Assembly (NCBI RefSeq): GCF_030053415.1
Contig: NZ_JASGBJ010000001.1
Coordinates: 1,636,394 to 1,700,393 of the forward strand
DNA length: 64,000 nucleotides
From: Marinobacter sp. CHS3-4
Lineage (GTDB): Bacteria; Pseudomonadota; Gammaproteobacteria; Pseudomonadales; Oleiphilaceae
Direction: 5' to 3'
Shown here: piece by piece, positions 10,085-19,885 of the stretch
How positions within the stretch are numbered: position 1 is the first letter of the stretch
How the letters are laid out: every line of letters starts with the position of its first letter
Position numbers and translations under genes: made by a program
The notes under the pieces: model-generated
The model's database searches: none
What the model saw: the letters and a program-made list of their open reading frames with translations, nothing else
What the model was told of the DNA's origin: nothing

Positions 10085-11283
10085 GGCTTGTAGTTCCTTA
10101 CAAAATCAACGATTCGCCTGGCGGCTTCAACGCACTCCTCGGCCGGCGCAACCAGGGCCATGCGCACGCGATTTTCACCAGGGTTGTGGCCATTTACGGT
10201 GCGAGACAGATAGCGGCCGGGCAGCACGTGAACGTTCTGCTGAGCCGAGAGCTCCCGCGCAAACGTTTCGTCGTCAATCGGTGTTTCTGGCCAAAGGTAA
10301 AATCCAGCGTCGGGAAACTCCACATTCATGACTTCCCGAAGAATGGGGACCACCGCTTCAAATTTTTCGCGATAGGCGGCGCGGTTCTCGCGGACGTGGT
10401 TCTCGTCCTGCCAGGCGGCAATGCTGGCCAGCTGATTGTGTATCGGCATGGCACAGCCGTGGTACGTGCGGTATTTGAGGTAACCTTCCAGAATCCGGGC
10501 GTCTCCCGCGACGAAGCCGGACCTTAGTCCCGGCAAATTGCTGCGCTTCGAGAGGCTGTGGAAAACCACGCACCGGGAAAAATCGTCTCGACCAATAGCG
10601 GCACAGGTCTGCAACAAGCCTTCCGGCGGATTGTTCTCGTCCGGATAAAGCTCGGAGTAGCATTCGTCGGAGGCCACGATAAAATCGTGCTTGTCTGCCA
10701 GGGCAATGACTCGGGTCAGGGTGTCTCTTGGAATCACCGAGCCGCTGGGATTGCCCGGTGAGCAAAGGAACAGCACCTGACACTGGTCCCAAACGTCTGC
10801 AGGCACCCGATCAAAATCCGGGATGAAGTTGTTGCTGGCGTCGCAGGCCAGATAGTGAGGTGTCGCGCCCGCAAGGAAGGCGGCGCCCTCATAGACCTGA
10901 TAAAACGGATTTGGACTCACTACGGTGGCGGATTGGCTGCTATCAATCACGGACTGAACCAGCGAAAAAATACCCTCCCGAGTGCCGTTGACCGGTACGA
11001 TATGCCGCTCCGGTGTCAGCGAGCCTGAAGCCAGTTGAAATCGTCGGGTGGCCCAGCCTGCAATGGCCTGTCGCAACTCTTCCGTGCCTCGTGTGGTCGG
11101 ATAATTGGCCAGCTTGTCCAGATTGTTGGCAATCATCTGTTTCACAAATTCTGGCGAAGGGTGCTTGGGTTCACCAATGCCCAGAGAAATGGGCGACAGA
11201 TGCTTCGGCTCCTGAATGCCCGCTTTCAGTTTGCTCAGCTTTTCGAAGGGGTAGGGATGCAGCCTGTTGAGATCGGGATTCAT
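10081..11283 (-). CDS. dapC: Succinyldiaminopimelate transaminase
   Basis: This PLP-dependent class I/II aminotransferase converts N-succinyl-2-amino-6-ketopimelate to N-succinyl-LL-DAP with glutamate as donor. The frame is open to 11331, but the ATG at 11283 (MNPDLNRLHPYPFEKL) makes an ATGA overlap with the glnD stop and gives the usual 400 residues. The PLP lysine lies in FHSLSKRSNLPGLRSGF, and the cofactor-binding SDECYSELY is also present. The dedicated dapC next to dapD and dapE supports this call over ArgD. Confidence 0.93.
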   Translation of the reverse strand: MNPDLNRLHPYPFEKLSKLKAGIQEPKHLSPISLGIGEPKHPSPEFVKQMIANNLDKLANYPTTRGTEELRQAIAGWATRRFQLASGSLTPERHIVPVNGTREGIFSLVQSVIDSSQSATVVSPNPFYQVYEGAAFLAGATPHYLACDASNNFIPDFDRVPADVWDQCQVLFLCSPGNPSGSVIPRDTLTRVIALADKHDFIVASDECYSELYPDENNPPEGLLQTCAAIGRDDFSRCVVFHSLSKRSNLPGLRSGFVAGDARILEGYLKYRTYHGCAMPIHNQLASIAAWQDENHVRENRAAYREKFEAVVPILREVMNVEFPDAGFYLWPETPIDDETFARELSAQQNVHVLPGRYLSRTVNGHNPGENRVRMALVAPAEECVEAARRIVDFVRNYKP

Positions 11284-13925
11284 GAAATATCGTCCAACGT
11301 CTTGCAGAGGTTGTGCTGCAGGGTGCGGCAAATTTCGGGATCGTGCAGCGGGTCGCCATGTTCGTCGGTCACAAAGAACACGTCTTCCACCCGCTCGCCC
11401 AGAGTTGCGATTTTCGCATTGGTCAGACGAACCCGGCTTTCCAGCAATACCAGGCCAACCCGGGCCAGAAGCCCAGGCCGGTCAGGGGTGATCACTTCCA
11501 TCACTGTGCGCTGATTCACCGTGTCGTTATAGAAGGTCACTTCTGTCGGGAAAGCGAAATGCTTCAACTGCCGGGGCGTGCGCCGATGAATGATATCCGG
11601 GTAATCGTCCGGGTCGTCCAGTTCTTCAACCAATCGCTGACGAACCCGGTCTTTGCGCGCAGGGTCAAGGCCGAGTGGCTTGTGCCTTTCGTCCAGAACA
11701 ATGTAGGAACTGACAGAATAAGGGCCATCGCTTGAGCTGATGCGGGCATCCACAATGTTCAGGTTCAGCTGCTCCAGAACTGCCGTTGTGGCCGCAAACA
11801 GATCAATCCGATCATTCATGTAGATAATGATCTGGGAATAGCCGTCAGTGGGACCGCCGCGGGTATCGCGAATCATCACCAGTGGATCCGATTTATCGCC
11901 GTGTCGGATGATGGCAGCGGTCTGCCATGCTATGTCCACCGTGGAATCCTGAAGGAAGTAATCTTCGTCCATGGTGGCCCAGATTCGGTCAATCTGCTCA
12001 TCCGTCATGTTCTGGGCGTGCAGGATTTCCCTGGCCTCTGACTGAGTGGCACGAACCCATTCCTGCCGGTCAACTGGCGTCTGTGAGTTGCGCCGGAGTG
12101 CCCGTTTGGCCTCGATGTAAAGCTGGCGCAATAGCGACGCCCGCCAGGTATTCCACAGTTTGGGGTTGGTGGCGCTGATGTCGCAAACCGTCAGCACATA
12201 CAGATAATCCAGGTGCACCTGACTCGGAACTGCGCGTGCAAATCCGTAAATAATGTCCGGGTCAGAGATGTCTTTTCGCTGCGCCGTCATGGACATCAGA
12301 AGGTGATTTTCGACCAGCCAGGATGCCAGCTTCGTGTCTCGCTCGCTCAGGTGGTGGCGCTCACAGAAGTCTTCCACATCGATAGCGCCAAGTTCCGAGT
12401 GATCTCCACCGCGACCCTTGGCGATGTCGTGATAAAGACCGGCAATGTAGAGTGTTTCCAGTTTGGGAAGCCGGTGTATCAGCCTGGATGCCAGAGGGTA
12501 ATCGTTGCGCATCTCAGAATTGTCCAGCTGCACCATGTTGCGGATCACCCTCATGGTGTGGGCATCGACCGTATAGATATGAAACAGATCGTGCTGCATC
12601 TGGCCAATGATTTTGCCGAACTCTGGCAGGTAGCGGCCGAGCACGTTGTATTTCTTCATGGCTGACAGTGTCTGGTCCAGCTCATGGGGCGTCCTGAGTA
12701 GCTCCATAAACAGTGACGTTACTGCCAGGTCCGAGCGGAACGCGTCGTCTATGAGATGCCGGTGCGCTCGCAGGGAACGGATCGTCGTGGCCCGAATCCC
12801 TTTAATCTCAGGGTGCTGCGCCATCAGCACGAAAATCTCCATGATGGCGTAGGGCGAGTAGGCGAATACCTGATTGTTGACGGCTTCGATGTAGAAATTG
12901 CGAATCTGGAAGCGCTTGTTCAATGGCAGAACATCGCCTTCGTTACCGGCGCCGATGATGGCCTCGTCGTAGTACTGGAGAATGACGTCGGTCAACTCAG
13001 CCAGAGCCAGAACGGTCCGGTAATAGGATTGCATCATCAATTCGACACCCAGCCGCTTGCCCTGATCTTTGTAGCCCAGCATCTCAGCCAGGGCACGTTG
13101 GTGATCGAACAGTAGCCGGTTCTCGCTGCGGTCGGCGATCAACTGCAGCCCATAGCGAAGCTGCCAGAGAAGCGTTTCGCCCTGAAACAGGATCTGATGT
13201 TCTTCTTCCGTCAGAATGCTGAACCGTGTGAGATCCGCAATGTTCTGCAGGCCAAAATGCCGTTTGGTGATCCAGCCGATGGTCTGAATATCCCGAAGCG
13301 CACCGGGCGAGCCTTTTACATTTGGCTCGAGGTTGTACTCTGTATCTCCGTACTTTTTATGGCGCTGCTTCTGTTCTTCCCGCTTCGCCACAAAATAATC
13401 AATGTCGGAGCTGACCTCGTCGGAATAGATTTTTTCACTGAGTTTTGCTCGCAGGTCATCCGGGCCGGCGATGGTCCTCGTCTCGAGCAGGTTGGTGAGG
13501 ATGGTGACGTCCTCGCGGGCCGATTCCATGCTCTCTTCGATGCTTCTGACGCTGTGACCGATATCCAGCTTGAGATCCCACAGCAGCGTCACGAACCCGC
13601 CAAGGTCTTCCTGCCAGGCTTCCTCTATGCCGTTTCGTGTCAGGATCAGCAGGTCGATGTCAGAGTGGGGGTGAAGCTCGCCACGGCCATAACCGCCAAC
13701 CGCGATCAGGGCAATATCCGGCGACTGGGCGAACGCGTATCGGTTCCAGATCAGAGACAACACACGGTCAACAGTCTCGGACCGGGAACGAACCAGTTCT
13801 CGTACATCCGCCCCCTGCCGGAAAGCGTCTGCGTCCGCCTTGTAGGTTTCTTTCAGAAGCTCCCTTGCGGCCAGCACAGGAGAAACATCTTGGCTGATTC
13901 TGGTTTCCAGCGCCTTTAGATCCAC
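11280..13925 (-). CDS. glnD: Bifunctional uridylyltransferase/uridylyl-removing enzyme GlnD
   Basis: GlnD senses glutamine and adds or removes UMP on PII proteins, which controls GlnE and NtrB. The 881-residue protein has an N-terminal nucleotidyltransferase (GGYGRGELHPHSDIDLLIL near residue 77), a central HD domain (LYHDIAKGRGGDHSELG) for uridylyl removal, and two C-terminal ACT domains (TVMEVITPDRPGLLARVG in the last). It starts with GTG immediately after the map stop codon and is coupled to dapC by an ATGA overlap. The map-glnD-dapC order is conserved in pseudomonads and relatives. Confidence 0.96.
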   Translation of the reverse strand: MDLKALETRISQDVSPVLAARELLKETYKADADAFRQGADVRELVRSRSETVDRVLSLIWNRYAFAQSPDIALIAVGGYGRGELHPHSDIDLLILTRNGIEEAWQEDLGGFVTLLWDLKLDIGHSVRSIEESMESAREDVTILTNLLETRTIAGPDDLRAKLSEKIYSDEVSSDIDYFVAKREEQKQRHKKYGDTEYNLEPNVKGSPGALRDIQTIGWITKRHFGLQNIADLTRFSILTEEEHQILFQGETLLWQLRYGLQLIADRSENRLLFDHQRALAEMLGYKDQGKRLGVELMMQSYYRTVLALAELTDVILQYYDEAIIGAGNEGDVLPLNKRFQIRNFYIEAVNNQVFAYSPYAIMEIFVLMAQHPEIKGIRATTIRSLRAHRHLIDDAFRSDLAVTSLFMELLRTPHELDQTLSAMKKYNVLGRYLPEFGKIIGQMQHDLFHIYTVDAHTMRVIRNMVQLDNSEMRNDYPLASRLIHRLPKLETLYIAGLYHDIAKGRGGDHSELGAIDVEDFCERHHLSERDTKLASWLVENHLLMSMTAQRKDISDPDIIYGFARAVPSQVHLDYLYVLTVCDISATNPKLWNTWRASLLRQLYIEAKRALRRNSQTPVDRQEWVRATQSEAREILHAQNMTDEQIDRIWATMDEDYFLQDSTVDIAWQTAAIIRHGDKSDPLVMIRDTRGGPTDGYSQIIIYMNDRIDLFAATTAVLEQLNLNIVDARISSSDGPYSVSSYIVLDERHKPLGLDPARKDRVRQRLVEELDDPDDYPDIIHRRTPRQLKHFAFPTEVTFYNDTVNQRTVMEVITPDRPGLLARVGLVLLESRVRLTNAKIATLGERVEDVFFVTDEHGDPLHDPEICRTLQHNLCKTLDDIS

Positions 13926-14696
13926 CTAGAAAGACTCATCCGGACGGCGTGTCAGAACTTCATGCCCATCGGCAGTCACCAGAATGGTGTGCTCCCATTG
14001 GGCCGAGAGCTTGTGATCCTTGGTGACGACGGTCCAGCCGTCGGGAAGCAATTTGGTATGGAACTTACCCTGATTGATCATTGGCTCGATGGTGAAGATC
14101 ATTCCTTCCTTTAGCTCCATGCCGGTGCCGGGCTTGCCGTAGTGCATCACCTGAGGCTCTTCGTGGAACACGCGGCCAATGCCATGGCCGCAGTAGTCAC
14201 GAACCACCGAATAGCGATGTTTTTCAGCATGTTGCTGAATCACGTGGCCGATATCACCGAGCTGGGTACCCGGTTTCACCAGTTCGATACCTTTATAGAG
14301 GCATTCCTGGGTAATCTGGATGAGCCGCTCTGTGCCCGGCTTGGGCTTTCCCACAATGAACATCTTACTGGTGTCACCGTGGTAGCCATCCTTAATGACG
14401 GTGACATCAATGTTCATGATGTCGCCCTCTTTGAGGACTTTCTTGTCGGAAGGGATGCCGTGACACACCACATGATTGACCGATGTGCAGATGGATTTTG
14501 GGAACCCTTTGTAGTTCAGGGGCGCAGGAATACATTGTTGCTCATTGACGATGTAGTCGTGGCAGATGGCGTCCAGCTCTTCCGTGCTGACGCCGGGCTT
14601 GACGTGTTCTCCAATCATTTCAAGAACGTCCGCTGCCAGCTTGCCGGCAACCCGCATCTTTTCGATTTCGTCCGGAGTCTTGATCGTTACCGTCAT
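13926..14696 (-). CDS. map: Type I methionine aminopeptidase
   Basis: Map removes the initiator methionine from new proteins. At 256 residues it has the type I length, and it shows the metal-binding residues of the pita-bread fold: VCHGIPSD, NIDVTVIKDGYHGDTSKMF (two aspartates), GHGIGRVFHEEP, and TIEPMI. It is the first gene of the leftward operon and is divergent from rpsB, as in many gammaproteobacteria, so the 301-base space between them carries both promoters. Confidence 0.96.
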   Translation of the reverse strand: MTVTIKTPDEIEKMRVAGKLAADVLEMIGEHVKPGVSTEELDAICHDYIVNEQQCIPAPLNYKGFPKSICTSVNHVVCHGIPSDKKVLKEGDIMNIDVTVIKDGYHGDTSKMFIVGKPKPGTERLIQITQECLYKGIELVKPGTQLGDIGHVIQQHAEKHRYSVVRDYCGHGIGRVFHEEPQVMHYGKPGTGMELKEGMIFTIEPMINQGKFHTKLLPDGWTVVTKDHKLSAQWEHTILVTADGHEVLTRRPDESF

Positions 14697-14997
14697 TGAG
14701 TTTCCTGTTGATTTGGATCAAAGCGCCATTTTAAGGGGGAGTGCTGCGGGGTACAAGGCTGCCCACAATAAGGATGAAGCGCGCAGGTGAGAAGTTTCAG
14801 GCCGATAAAAAAATGGAATCCGGCGGTCGATTTGTGGTATAAACGCGCCCGCTGGAAACGAATCCAGCAAATTCGCACACGTGTCAGCACGTTGTCCCAG
14901 GGTGCCTGCTTCTGTTGCTCTTAGGAGTCTAAACGGGAGCCTGGTTGGGTCAATCGGACTCGTGGAGGACTAACCCGAAGCTAAAAAGGTAATTATC
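14697..14997. promoter_or_regulatory. map-rpsB intergenic region with the rpsB promoter and leader
   Basis: The best rpsB promoter candidate is the -10 TATAAA at 14838-14843, followed by a GC-rich discriminator (CGCGCCCG) of the kind seen at stringently controlled promoters. The matching -35 (TGGAAT, 14814-14819) is weak. The remaining 150 bases would be an untranslated leader. In E. coli and relatives the rpsB leader binds ribosomal protein S2 to repress rpsB-tsf; the length here is compatible, but I did not derive a matching fold. AAGGT precedes the rpsB ATG. No gene is seen in this stretch. Confidence 0.5.
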
Positions 14998-15747
14998 ATG
15001 GCTCAGGTAAATATGCGTGACCTGCTGAAGGCAGGCGCACACTTCGGTCACCAGACCCGCTACTGGAATCCGAAAATGTCGAAGTTCATCTTCGGCGCCC
15101 GTAACAAGATTCATATCATCAACCTTGAACAGACTGTTCCCGCGATGAACGATGCACTGAACTTCGTGTACAACCTCGCGAGCAACAAGAACAAGATCCT
15201 GTTTGTTGGCACCAAGCGTGCTGCCGCCAAGATCGTCAAGGAAGAAGCGCTGCGCGCAAACCAGCCTTACGTGAATCATCGCTGGTTGGGCGGCATGCTG
15301 ACAAACTACAAAACCATTCGTCAGTCCATTCGTCGCTACCGTGATCTGGATACCCAGAGCCAGGACGGAACGTTTGACAAGCTGACCAAGAAAGAAGCCC
15401 TTGATCGCACCCGTGAAATGGACCGCCTGGAGCGTTCTATCGGTGGTATCAAGGACATGGGCGGTCTGCCGGACGCCATGTTCGTTATCGACGTGGATCA
15501 CGAGCGCATTGCTATTAAAGAAGCCAACAAGCTGGGCATCCCGGTCATCGGCGTTGTAGACACCAACAGCGATCCGGACGGCGTTGATTACGTGATTCCG
15601 GGCAACGACGACGCCATTCGCGCGATTCAGATTTACGTTGCTGCGGTTGCCGATACTTGCCTTGAAGCGTCCCAGACAGCTGGCGGTGCTGACGAGTTTG
15701 TTGAGGTCAGCGAAGACGCGGAAGGTGCTGCTCCAGCAGCTGAGTAA
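14998..15747 (+). CDS. rpsB: 30S ribosomal protein S2
   Basis: The 249-residue protein begins [19 protein letters not shown] and contains [14 protein letters not shown] and [23 protein letters not shown] (cited in part), all standard S2 sequence. It binds the 30S subunit between head and body and is needed for S1 attachment. The C-terminal tail is slightly longer than in E. coli and acidic. It is the first gene of the rightward block and is followed by tsf after about 40 bases with no terminator. Confidence 0.98.
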   Translation: MAQVNMRDLLKAGAHFGHQTRYWNPKMSKFIFGARNKIHIINLEQTVPAMNDALNFVYNLASNKNKILFVGTKRAAAKIVKEEALRANQPYVNHRWLGGMLTNYKTIRQSIRRYRDLDTQSQDGTFDKLTKKEALDRTREMDRLERSIGGIKDMGGLPDAMFVIDVDHERIAIKEANKLGIPVIGVVDTNSDPDGVDYVIPGNDDAIRAIQIYVAAVADTCLEASQTAGGADEFVEVSEDAEGAAPAAE

Positions 15748-15786
15748 TCGTCCGATTAGAATTTGTAACAGTTAAGAGGAATGAAC

Positions 15787-16656
15787 ATGGCTGCAATTAC
15801 TGCTGCAATGGTCAAAGAACTGCGTGAGCGTACCGGTCTTGGCATGATGGAGTGCAAAAAAGCACTGGTTGAAGCAGACGGAAGCGTGGATGCGGCGATT
15901 GAAGAGCTGCGTAAGTCATCCGGCCTGAAAGCCGCGAAGAAGGCGGGCCGCACGGCCGCTGAAGGCGTTTCCCTGATTCGGGTATCTGACGACAACACCG
16001 TCGCTTATATCCTGGAAGTGAACTCCGAGACCGATTTCGTCGCTCGTGATGACAACTTCATGAATTTTGCCAACGAGCTGCTGGACGTTGCGTTCAACAA
16101 CAGCGTGACTGATGTTGAATCACTGATGGCTGGTGAGCTCGAGTCCAAGCGTGAGGCACTGGTGCAGAAAATCGGTGAAAACATCACCGTTCGTCGCATC
16201 ATTCGTGTCGAAGGCCCGGTTCTGGGTGGCTACGTTCACAGCAACAATAAGATTGCTTCCGTTGTTGCGCTGAGCGCCGGCGATGCCGAAACGGCTCGCG
16301 ACATCGCGATGCACGTAGCGGCGGTTAACCCGCGTGTGGGTAAGCCGGAAGATATGCCGGAAGAAGAGCTGGAAAAAGAGAAGGCTATCATCAAGGCCCA
16401 GCCGGATATGGAAGGCAAGCCTGCCGAAATCGTCGAGAAGATGATGGGCGGCCGGATCAAGAAGTTCCTTGCCGAGAACAGCCTGGTTGAGCAGCCGTTC
16501 GTCAAGAATCCTGACCAGACCGTTGGTCAGTTGATCAAGTCGACCGGTGGTGACCTTGTCAGCTTCGTGCGTCTTGAAGTTGGCGAAGGCATTGAGAAGG
16601 AAGAGGTGGACTTCGCTGCCGAGGTTGCAGCTGCAGCTGGCACCAGCAAAGCCTGA
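15787..16656 (+). CDS. tsf: Elongation factor Ts
   Basis: EF-Ts exchanges GDP for GTP on EF-Tu. The frame has an ATG at 15781, but AGAGGA lies six bases before the second ATG at 15787, which gives the usual [14 protein letters not shown] start and 289 residues. The N-terminal UBA-like domain shows [13 protein letters not shown], and the core [10 protein letters not shown] contacts EF-Tu. It ends just before a double hairpin and terminator at 16705-16766. Confidence 0.98.
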   Translation: MAAITAAMVKELRERTGLGMMECKKALVEADGSVDAAIEELRKSSGLKAAKKAGRTAAEGVSLIRVSDDNTVAYILEVNSETDFVARDDNFMNFANELLDVAFNNSVTDVESLMAGELESKREALVQKIGENITVRRIIRVEGPVLGGYVHSNNKIASVVALSAGDAETARDIAMHVAAVNPRVGKPEDMPEEELEKEKAIIKAQPDMEGKPAEIVEKMMGGRIKKFLAENSLVEQPFVKNPDQTVGQLIKSTGGDLVSFVRLEVGEGIEKEEVDFAAEVAAAAGTSKA

Positions 16657-16704
16657 TCCTTCCAACAGGTGCTCTGGCCCATGGTCATTGCGCCTATTTA
16701 GTCT

Positions 16705-16738
16705 GCCACGTCAGCCGGATTTTTCCGGCTTTCGTGGC
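16705..16738 (+). terminator. Long stem-loop after tsf
   Basis: GCCACG (16705-16710) pairs with CGTGGC (16733-16738), and inside it GCCGGA (16714-16719) pairs with TCCGGC (16724-16729) around a T4 loop. There is no T-tract directly after it. It precedes a second, T-tailed hairpin and may stabilise the 3' end of the rpsB-tsf mRNA. Confidence 0.55.
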
Positions 16739-16766
16739 GGGCTTGTATCTGAGATACCCCTTTTTT
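16739..16766 (+). terminator. Intrinsic terminator between tsf and pyrH
   Basis: GTATC (16745-16749) and GATAC (16753-16757) form a short stem, extended by GGG/CCC with a CTT bulge, and T6 follows at 16761-16766. It probably ends part of the rpsB-tsf transcripts, leaving pyrH partly dependent on read-through or a nearby promoter. Confidence 0.65.
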
Positions 16767-16832
16767 GCGAGGAGTATGTCAGATACAGGCCTGAAGCGTC
16801 TGTCCTGCCAGATATAGAGAGAGGGGATCACC

Positions 16833-17561
16833 ATGCCGAAATCGTCCAATAACCAGCCCAGATACAAGCGGGTATTGCTGAAGCTCAGCGGCGAAGCCCT
16901 GATGGGAGACCACGATTTTGGCATCGACCCTAAAGTACTTGATCGCATGGCGCTGGATATTGGATCGCTGATTGGCATCGGTGTTCAGGTTGGCCTTGTG
17001 GTTGGAGGCGGTAATCTGTTCCGCGGCGCAGCTTTGAATGAAGCCGGTATGGACCGTGTCACTGGCGATCATATGGGCATGCTTGCCACTGTCATGAACG
17101 GTCTGGCCATGCGAGATGCTCTGGAGCGTTCCAATATCCGTACCCGCGTAATGTCCGCTATCCCCATGAGTGGTATTGTGGAGCATTACGATCGTCGTCG
17201 TGCGGTTCGTGATCTTAAAGATGGCGACGTGGTGATTTTCTGTGCCGGTACCGGAAACCCGTTTTTCACGACAGACTCGGCAGCCTGTCTCCGTGGTATT
17301 GAAATTGAGGCAGACGCGGTACTGAAAGCTACAAAGGTAGATGGCGTCTACTCTGCCGATCCATACAAAGACCCGACCGCCGAGAAGTACGAGCACCTGA
17401 CGTACGATGAAGTGCTTGATAAGAAGCTGGGCGTGATGGATCTGACCGCCATTTGCCTGGCACGAGACCACGATATGCCGCTTCGAGTATTTGATATGAA
17501 TCGGCCGGGCGCGCTCACGCGCATTGTGACCGGCGAATCGGAAGGCACGCTTATCGAATAG
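16833..17561 (+). CDS. pyrH: UMP kinase
   Basis: PyrH phosphorylates UMP to UDP with ATP and is the hexameric bacterial-type enzyme of the amino acid kinase fold. [12 protein letters not shown] near the N-terminus binds phosphate, [10 protein letters not shown] follows, and [13 protein letters not shown] lies in the catalytic half. The 242-residue length matches the family. It follows the tsf terminator and leads into frr after 63 bases. Confidence 0.97.
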   Translation: MPKSSNNQPRYKRVLLKLSGEALMGDHDFGIDPKVLDRMALDIGSLIGIGVQVGLVVGGGNLFRGAALNEAGMDRVTGDHMGMLATVMNGLAMRDALERSNIRTRVMSAIPMSGIVEHYDRRRAVRDLKDGDVVIFCAGTGNPFFTTDSAACLRGIEIEADAVLKATKVDGVYSADPYKDPTAEKYEHLTYDEVLDKKLGVMDLTAICLARDHDMPLRVFDMNRPGALTRIVTGESEGTLIE

Positions 17562-17624
17562 GCTGTTGAATCGATTAAGCTCTGGGATCGAATAATTTTT
17601 ACCAACGCATTCGAGGAAATTTAA

Positions 17625-18182
17625 GTGATTGACGATATTAAATCTGACGCAGAAAAAAAGATGAAAAAGAGCCTGGAAGCTCTGAATTCGGCGTTCAACA
17701 AGATCCGCACTGGCCGAGCTCATCCGTCCATCCTCGATAGTGTGATGGTGGATTACTACGGTGTGGAAACACCGCTGAAACAAGTGGCTAGCATTAACGT
17801 TGAAGACAACCGCACTCTGGCTGTCTCGCCCTGGGAAAAACCGATGTTGCCCAAAGTCGAAAAAGCGATTATGTCCTCGGATCTGGGGCTGAATCCTGCG
17901 AACAACGGCGATGTGATTCGGGTTCCCATGCCCATGCTGACCGAAGAAACACGCAAGGAAATGGTCAAGCAGGCCAAGGCTGATGCAGAGCACGGTCGGG
18001 TTTCCATTCGCAACGCGCGTCGTGATGCCAACAGCATGCTTAAAGAGTTGCTGAAGGAAAAAGAAATCAACGAAGACGAAGAGCGTCGTGGCGAAGAAGA
18101 TATCCAGAAGCTGACCGACCGTTACATCGCTGAAGTCGATCAGCAGCTGAAATCCAAGGAAGAAGACTTGATGGCTGTCTGA
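17625..18182 (+). CDS. frr: Ribosome recycling factor
   Basis: RRF splits the post-termination ribosome with EF-G. The gene starts with GTG, with GAGGAAAT upstream. The 185-residue protein has the family's [11 protein letters not shown] and [20 protein letters not shown] motifs (here [17 protein letters not shown]) and the long C-terminal helix of the three-helix bundle. The pyrH-frr-uppS order is conserved. Confidence 0.97.
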   Translation: MIDDIKSDAEKKMKKSLEALNSAFNKIRTGRAHPSILDSVMVDYYGVETPLKQVASINVEDNRTLAVSPWEKPMLPKVEKAIMSSDLGLNPANNGDVIRVPMPMLTEETRKEMVKQAKADAEHGRVSIRNARRDANSMLKELLKEKEINEDEERRGEEDIQKLTDRYIAEVDQQLKSKEEDLMAV

Positions 18183-18247
18183 CCAGCCATCGAAAAGCAC
18201 ACAGACCAGCCCGTATTGATGTCGGTGCTGAAAGAGCAGGGGATTGC

Positions 18248-19018
18248 ATGACGGCAAGCGTTTCCGCGGAGATTCCGCTAACGGCCGGGCGCCAGCCACG
18301 TCACGTTGCCATTATCATGGATGGCAACAATCGATGGGCGAAATCTCACAAGCTGTCGGGGGTTGCCGGCCACAAGGCGGGCGTGAAAGCGGTGCGCTCT
18401 GTGGTGGAGACCTGCGCTCGCCAAGGTGTTGAAGTGCTGACGCTTTTTGCTTTTTCCAGTGAAAACTGGCGGCGTCCTGAAGACGAGGTCTCTGCATTGA
18501 TGCGTTTATTTCTTTTCGCGTTGGAGCGGGAAGTCAAGAAGCTGCATCGCAACAACATCTGCCTGAGAATCATCGGAGACCGTTCAGCCTTCAGTGAAAA
18601 CCTTCAGGTACACATGCAAAAAGCGGAAGAGCTGACGCGCGATAACACCCAGATGACGCTGGTGATCGCAGCCAACTACGGCGGCCACTGGGATATTACC
18701 CAGGCCAGTCAAGCCGTCGCCCGGAAAGTCCAATCGGGAGAGCTCGCACCGTCTGATATCACCGACGACCTGATTCAGCAGCACATGTCGATTGGCGATC
18801 TGCCCATGCCGGATTTGATGATTCGAACCGCAGGGGAGCAGCGCATCAGCAATTTCATGCTTTGGCATCTTGCCTACACTGAACTGTATTTTTCGCAAGT
18901 CTATTGGCCCGATTTCAGAGAGGCTGAGATGGAAATGGCTCTGAAAGCCTATGCCGGCCGCAAGAGACGATTCGGGCAGACAGACGACCAAATCGAGCAG
19001 TCTGCTGCGACAAAATAA
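18248..19018 (+). CDS. uppS: Undecaprenyl diphosphate synthase (cis-prenyltransferase)
   Basis: UppS condenses eight isopentenyl diphosphates onto farnesyl diphosphate to make the C55 carrier used for peptidoglycan and O-antigen. IIMDGNNRWAK holds the catalytic aspartate and diphosphate-binding residues, NYGGHWDI follows, and RTAGEQRISNFMLW near the C-terminus binds isopentenyl diphosphate (the usual Ser of RTSGE is Ala here). The 256 residues match the family. It is directly followed by cdsA. Confidence 0.96.
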   Translation: MTASVSAEIPLTAGRQPRHVAIIMDGNNRWAKSHKLSGVAGHKAGVKAVRSVVETCARQGVEVLTLFAFSSENWRRPEDEVSALMRLFLFALEREVKKLHRNNICLRIIGDRSAFSENLQVHMQKAEELTRDNTQMTLVIAANYGGHWDITQASQAVARKVQSGELAPSDITDDLIQQHMSIGDLPMPDLMIRTAGEQRISNFMLWHLAYTELYFSQVYWPDFREAEMEMALKAYAGRKRRFGQTDDQIEQSAATK

Positions 19019-19041
19019 CGACAACCAAAGCGATAGACACT

Positions 19042-19881
19042 GTGCTTAAAACACGAATTATCACTGCGCTCATCATGGCACCGATTGCCATTGGCGGTAT
19101 CTTTTTTCTACCGCCGCTGGGTTTTGCGTTGTTTACCGGTGCCATTATTACGATAGGCGCGTGGGAGTGGGCAAATATGTCCGGTCTGACCGAGTCCGCG
19201 GGTCGGATCATCTATGCGCTTCTGACCGCCGCTGTGCTTTACGCAATGCTTGAGGTTCCTGCCATCGCGGTGCTTTGGGCAGCGGCCATCTGGTGGGTGC
19301 TGTGTTTCCTGTTGGTTAAGGGCTATCCCAATGGGTCGTCTAAATGGGGTAGTGTTCCGGGTCGAGCCATTATGGGGCTGCTTGTGCTCGTGCCGGCCTG
19401 GGTCGGCCTGAATCATCTGCGAACCGGCGGCTTTGAGTTTGGCGAAAGCGATAACAATCTACTGCTGATTCTGTACGTGTTCTGTATCGTTTGGGTGGCT
19501 GACATTGGTGCTTATTTCGCCGGGCGGGCCTTTGGTAAGGCCAAGTTGGCGCCCCGGGTCAGCCCAGGAAAATCCTGGGCGGGCGTCTGGGGTGGTCTGG
19601 CCGCGGTCGGCATCTTTGCGTTGTTGATTGGATGGCTTGCGCAGGCTGATGCCGCCCAGATGACGCTTCTGATTATTGCCAGCCTGGTCACCGGCGCTGT
19701 ATCGGTGGTCGGGGACCTGATGGAGAGCATGCTCAAACGTTTTCGTGGGATTAAAGATAGCAGCCAGCTTCTTCCGGGGCATGGCGGCATCATGGATCGT
19801 ATTGACAGCCTGACCGCAGCTATTCCGGTTTTTGCACTTGTGATCACACAGCTCGGATGGCTGACGGCCGGGCAGTGGTAG
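19042..19881 (+). CDS. cdsA: Phosphatidate cytidylyltransferase
   Basis: CdsA makes CDP-diacylglycerol from phosphatidate and CTP, the branch point of phospholipid synthesis. It starts with GTG. The 279-residue protein has about eight hydrophobic segments and the C-terminal family signature [19 protein letters not shown] followed by IMDRIDS. It is an inner-membrane protein, and its stop lies only four bases from the dxr start. Confidence 0.96.
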   Translation: MLKTRIITALIMAPIAIGGIFFLPPLGFALFTGAIITIGAWEWANMSGLTESAGRIIYALLTAAVLYAMLEVPAIAVLWAAAIWWVLCFLLVKGYPNGSSKWGSVPGRAIMGLLVLVPAWVGLNHLRTGGFEFGESDNNLLLILYVFCIVWVADIGAYFAGRAFGKAKLAPRVSPGKSWAGVWGGLAAVGIFALLIGWLAQADAAQMTLLIIASLVTGAVSVVGDLMESMLKRFRGIKDSSQLLPGHGGIMDRIDSLTAAIPVFALVITQLGWLTAGQW

Positions 19882-19885
19882 TGTT

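Noticed and set aside
16779..18299. 506-codon leftward open frame over pyrH and frr
   Set aside because: pyrH and frr are certain from sequence; the antisense product has no family features.
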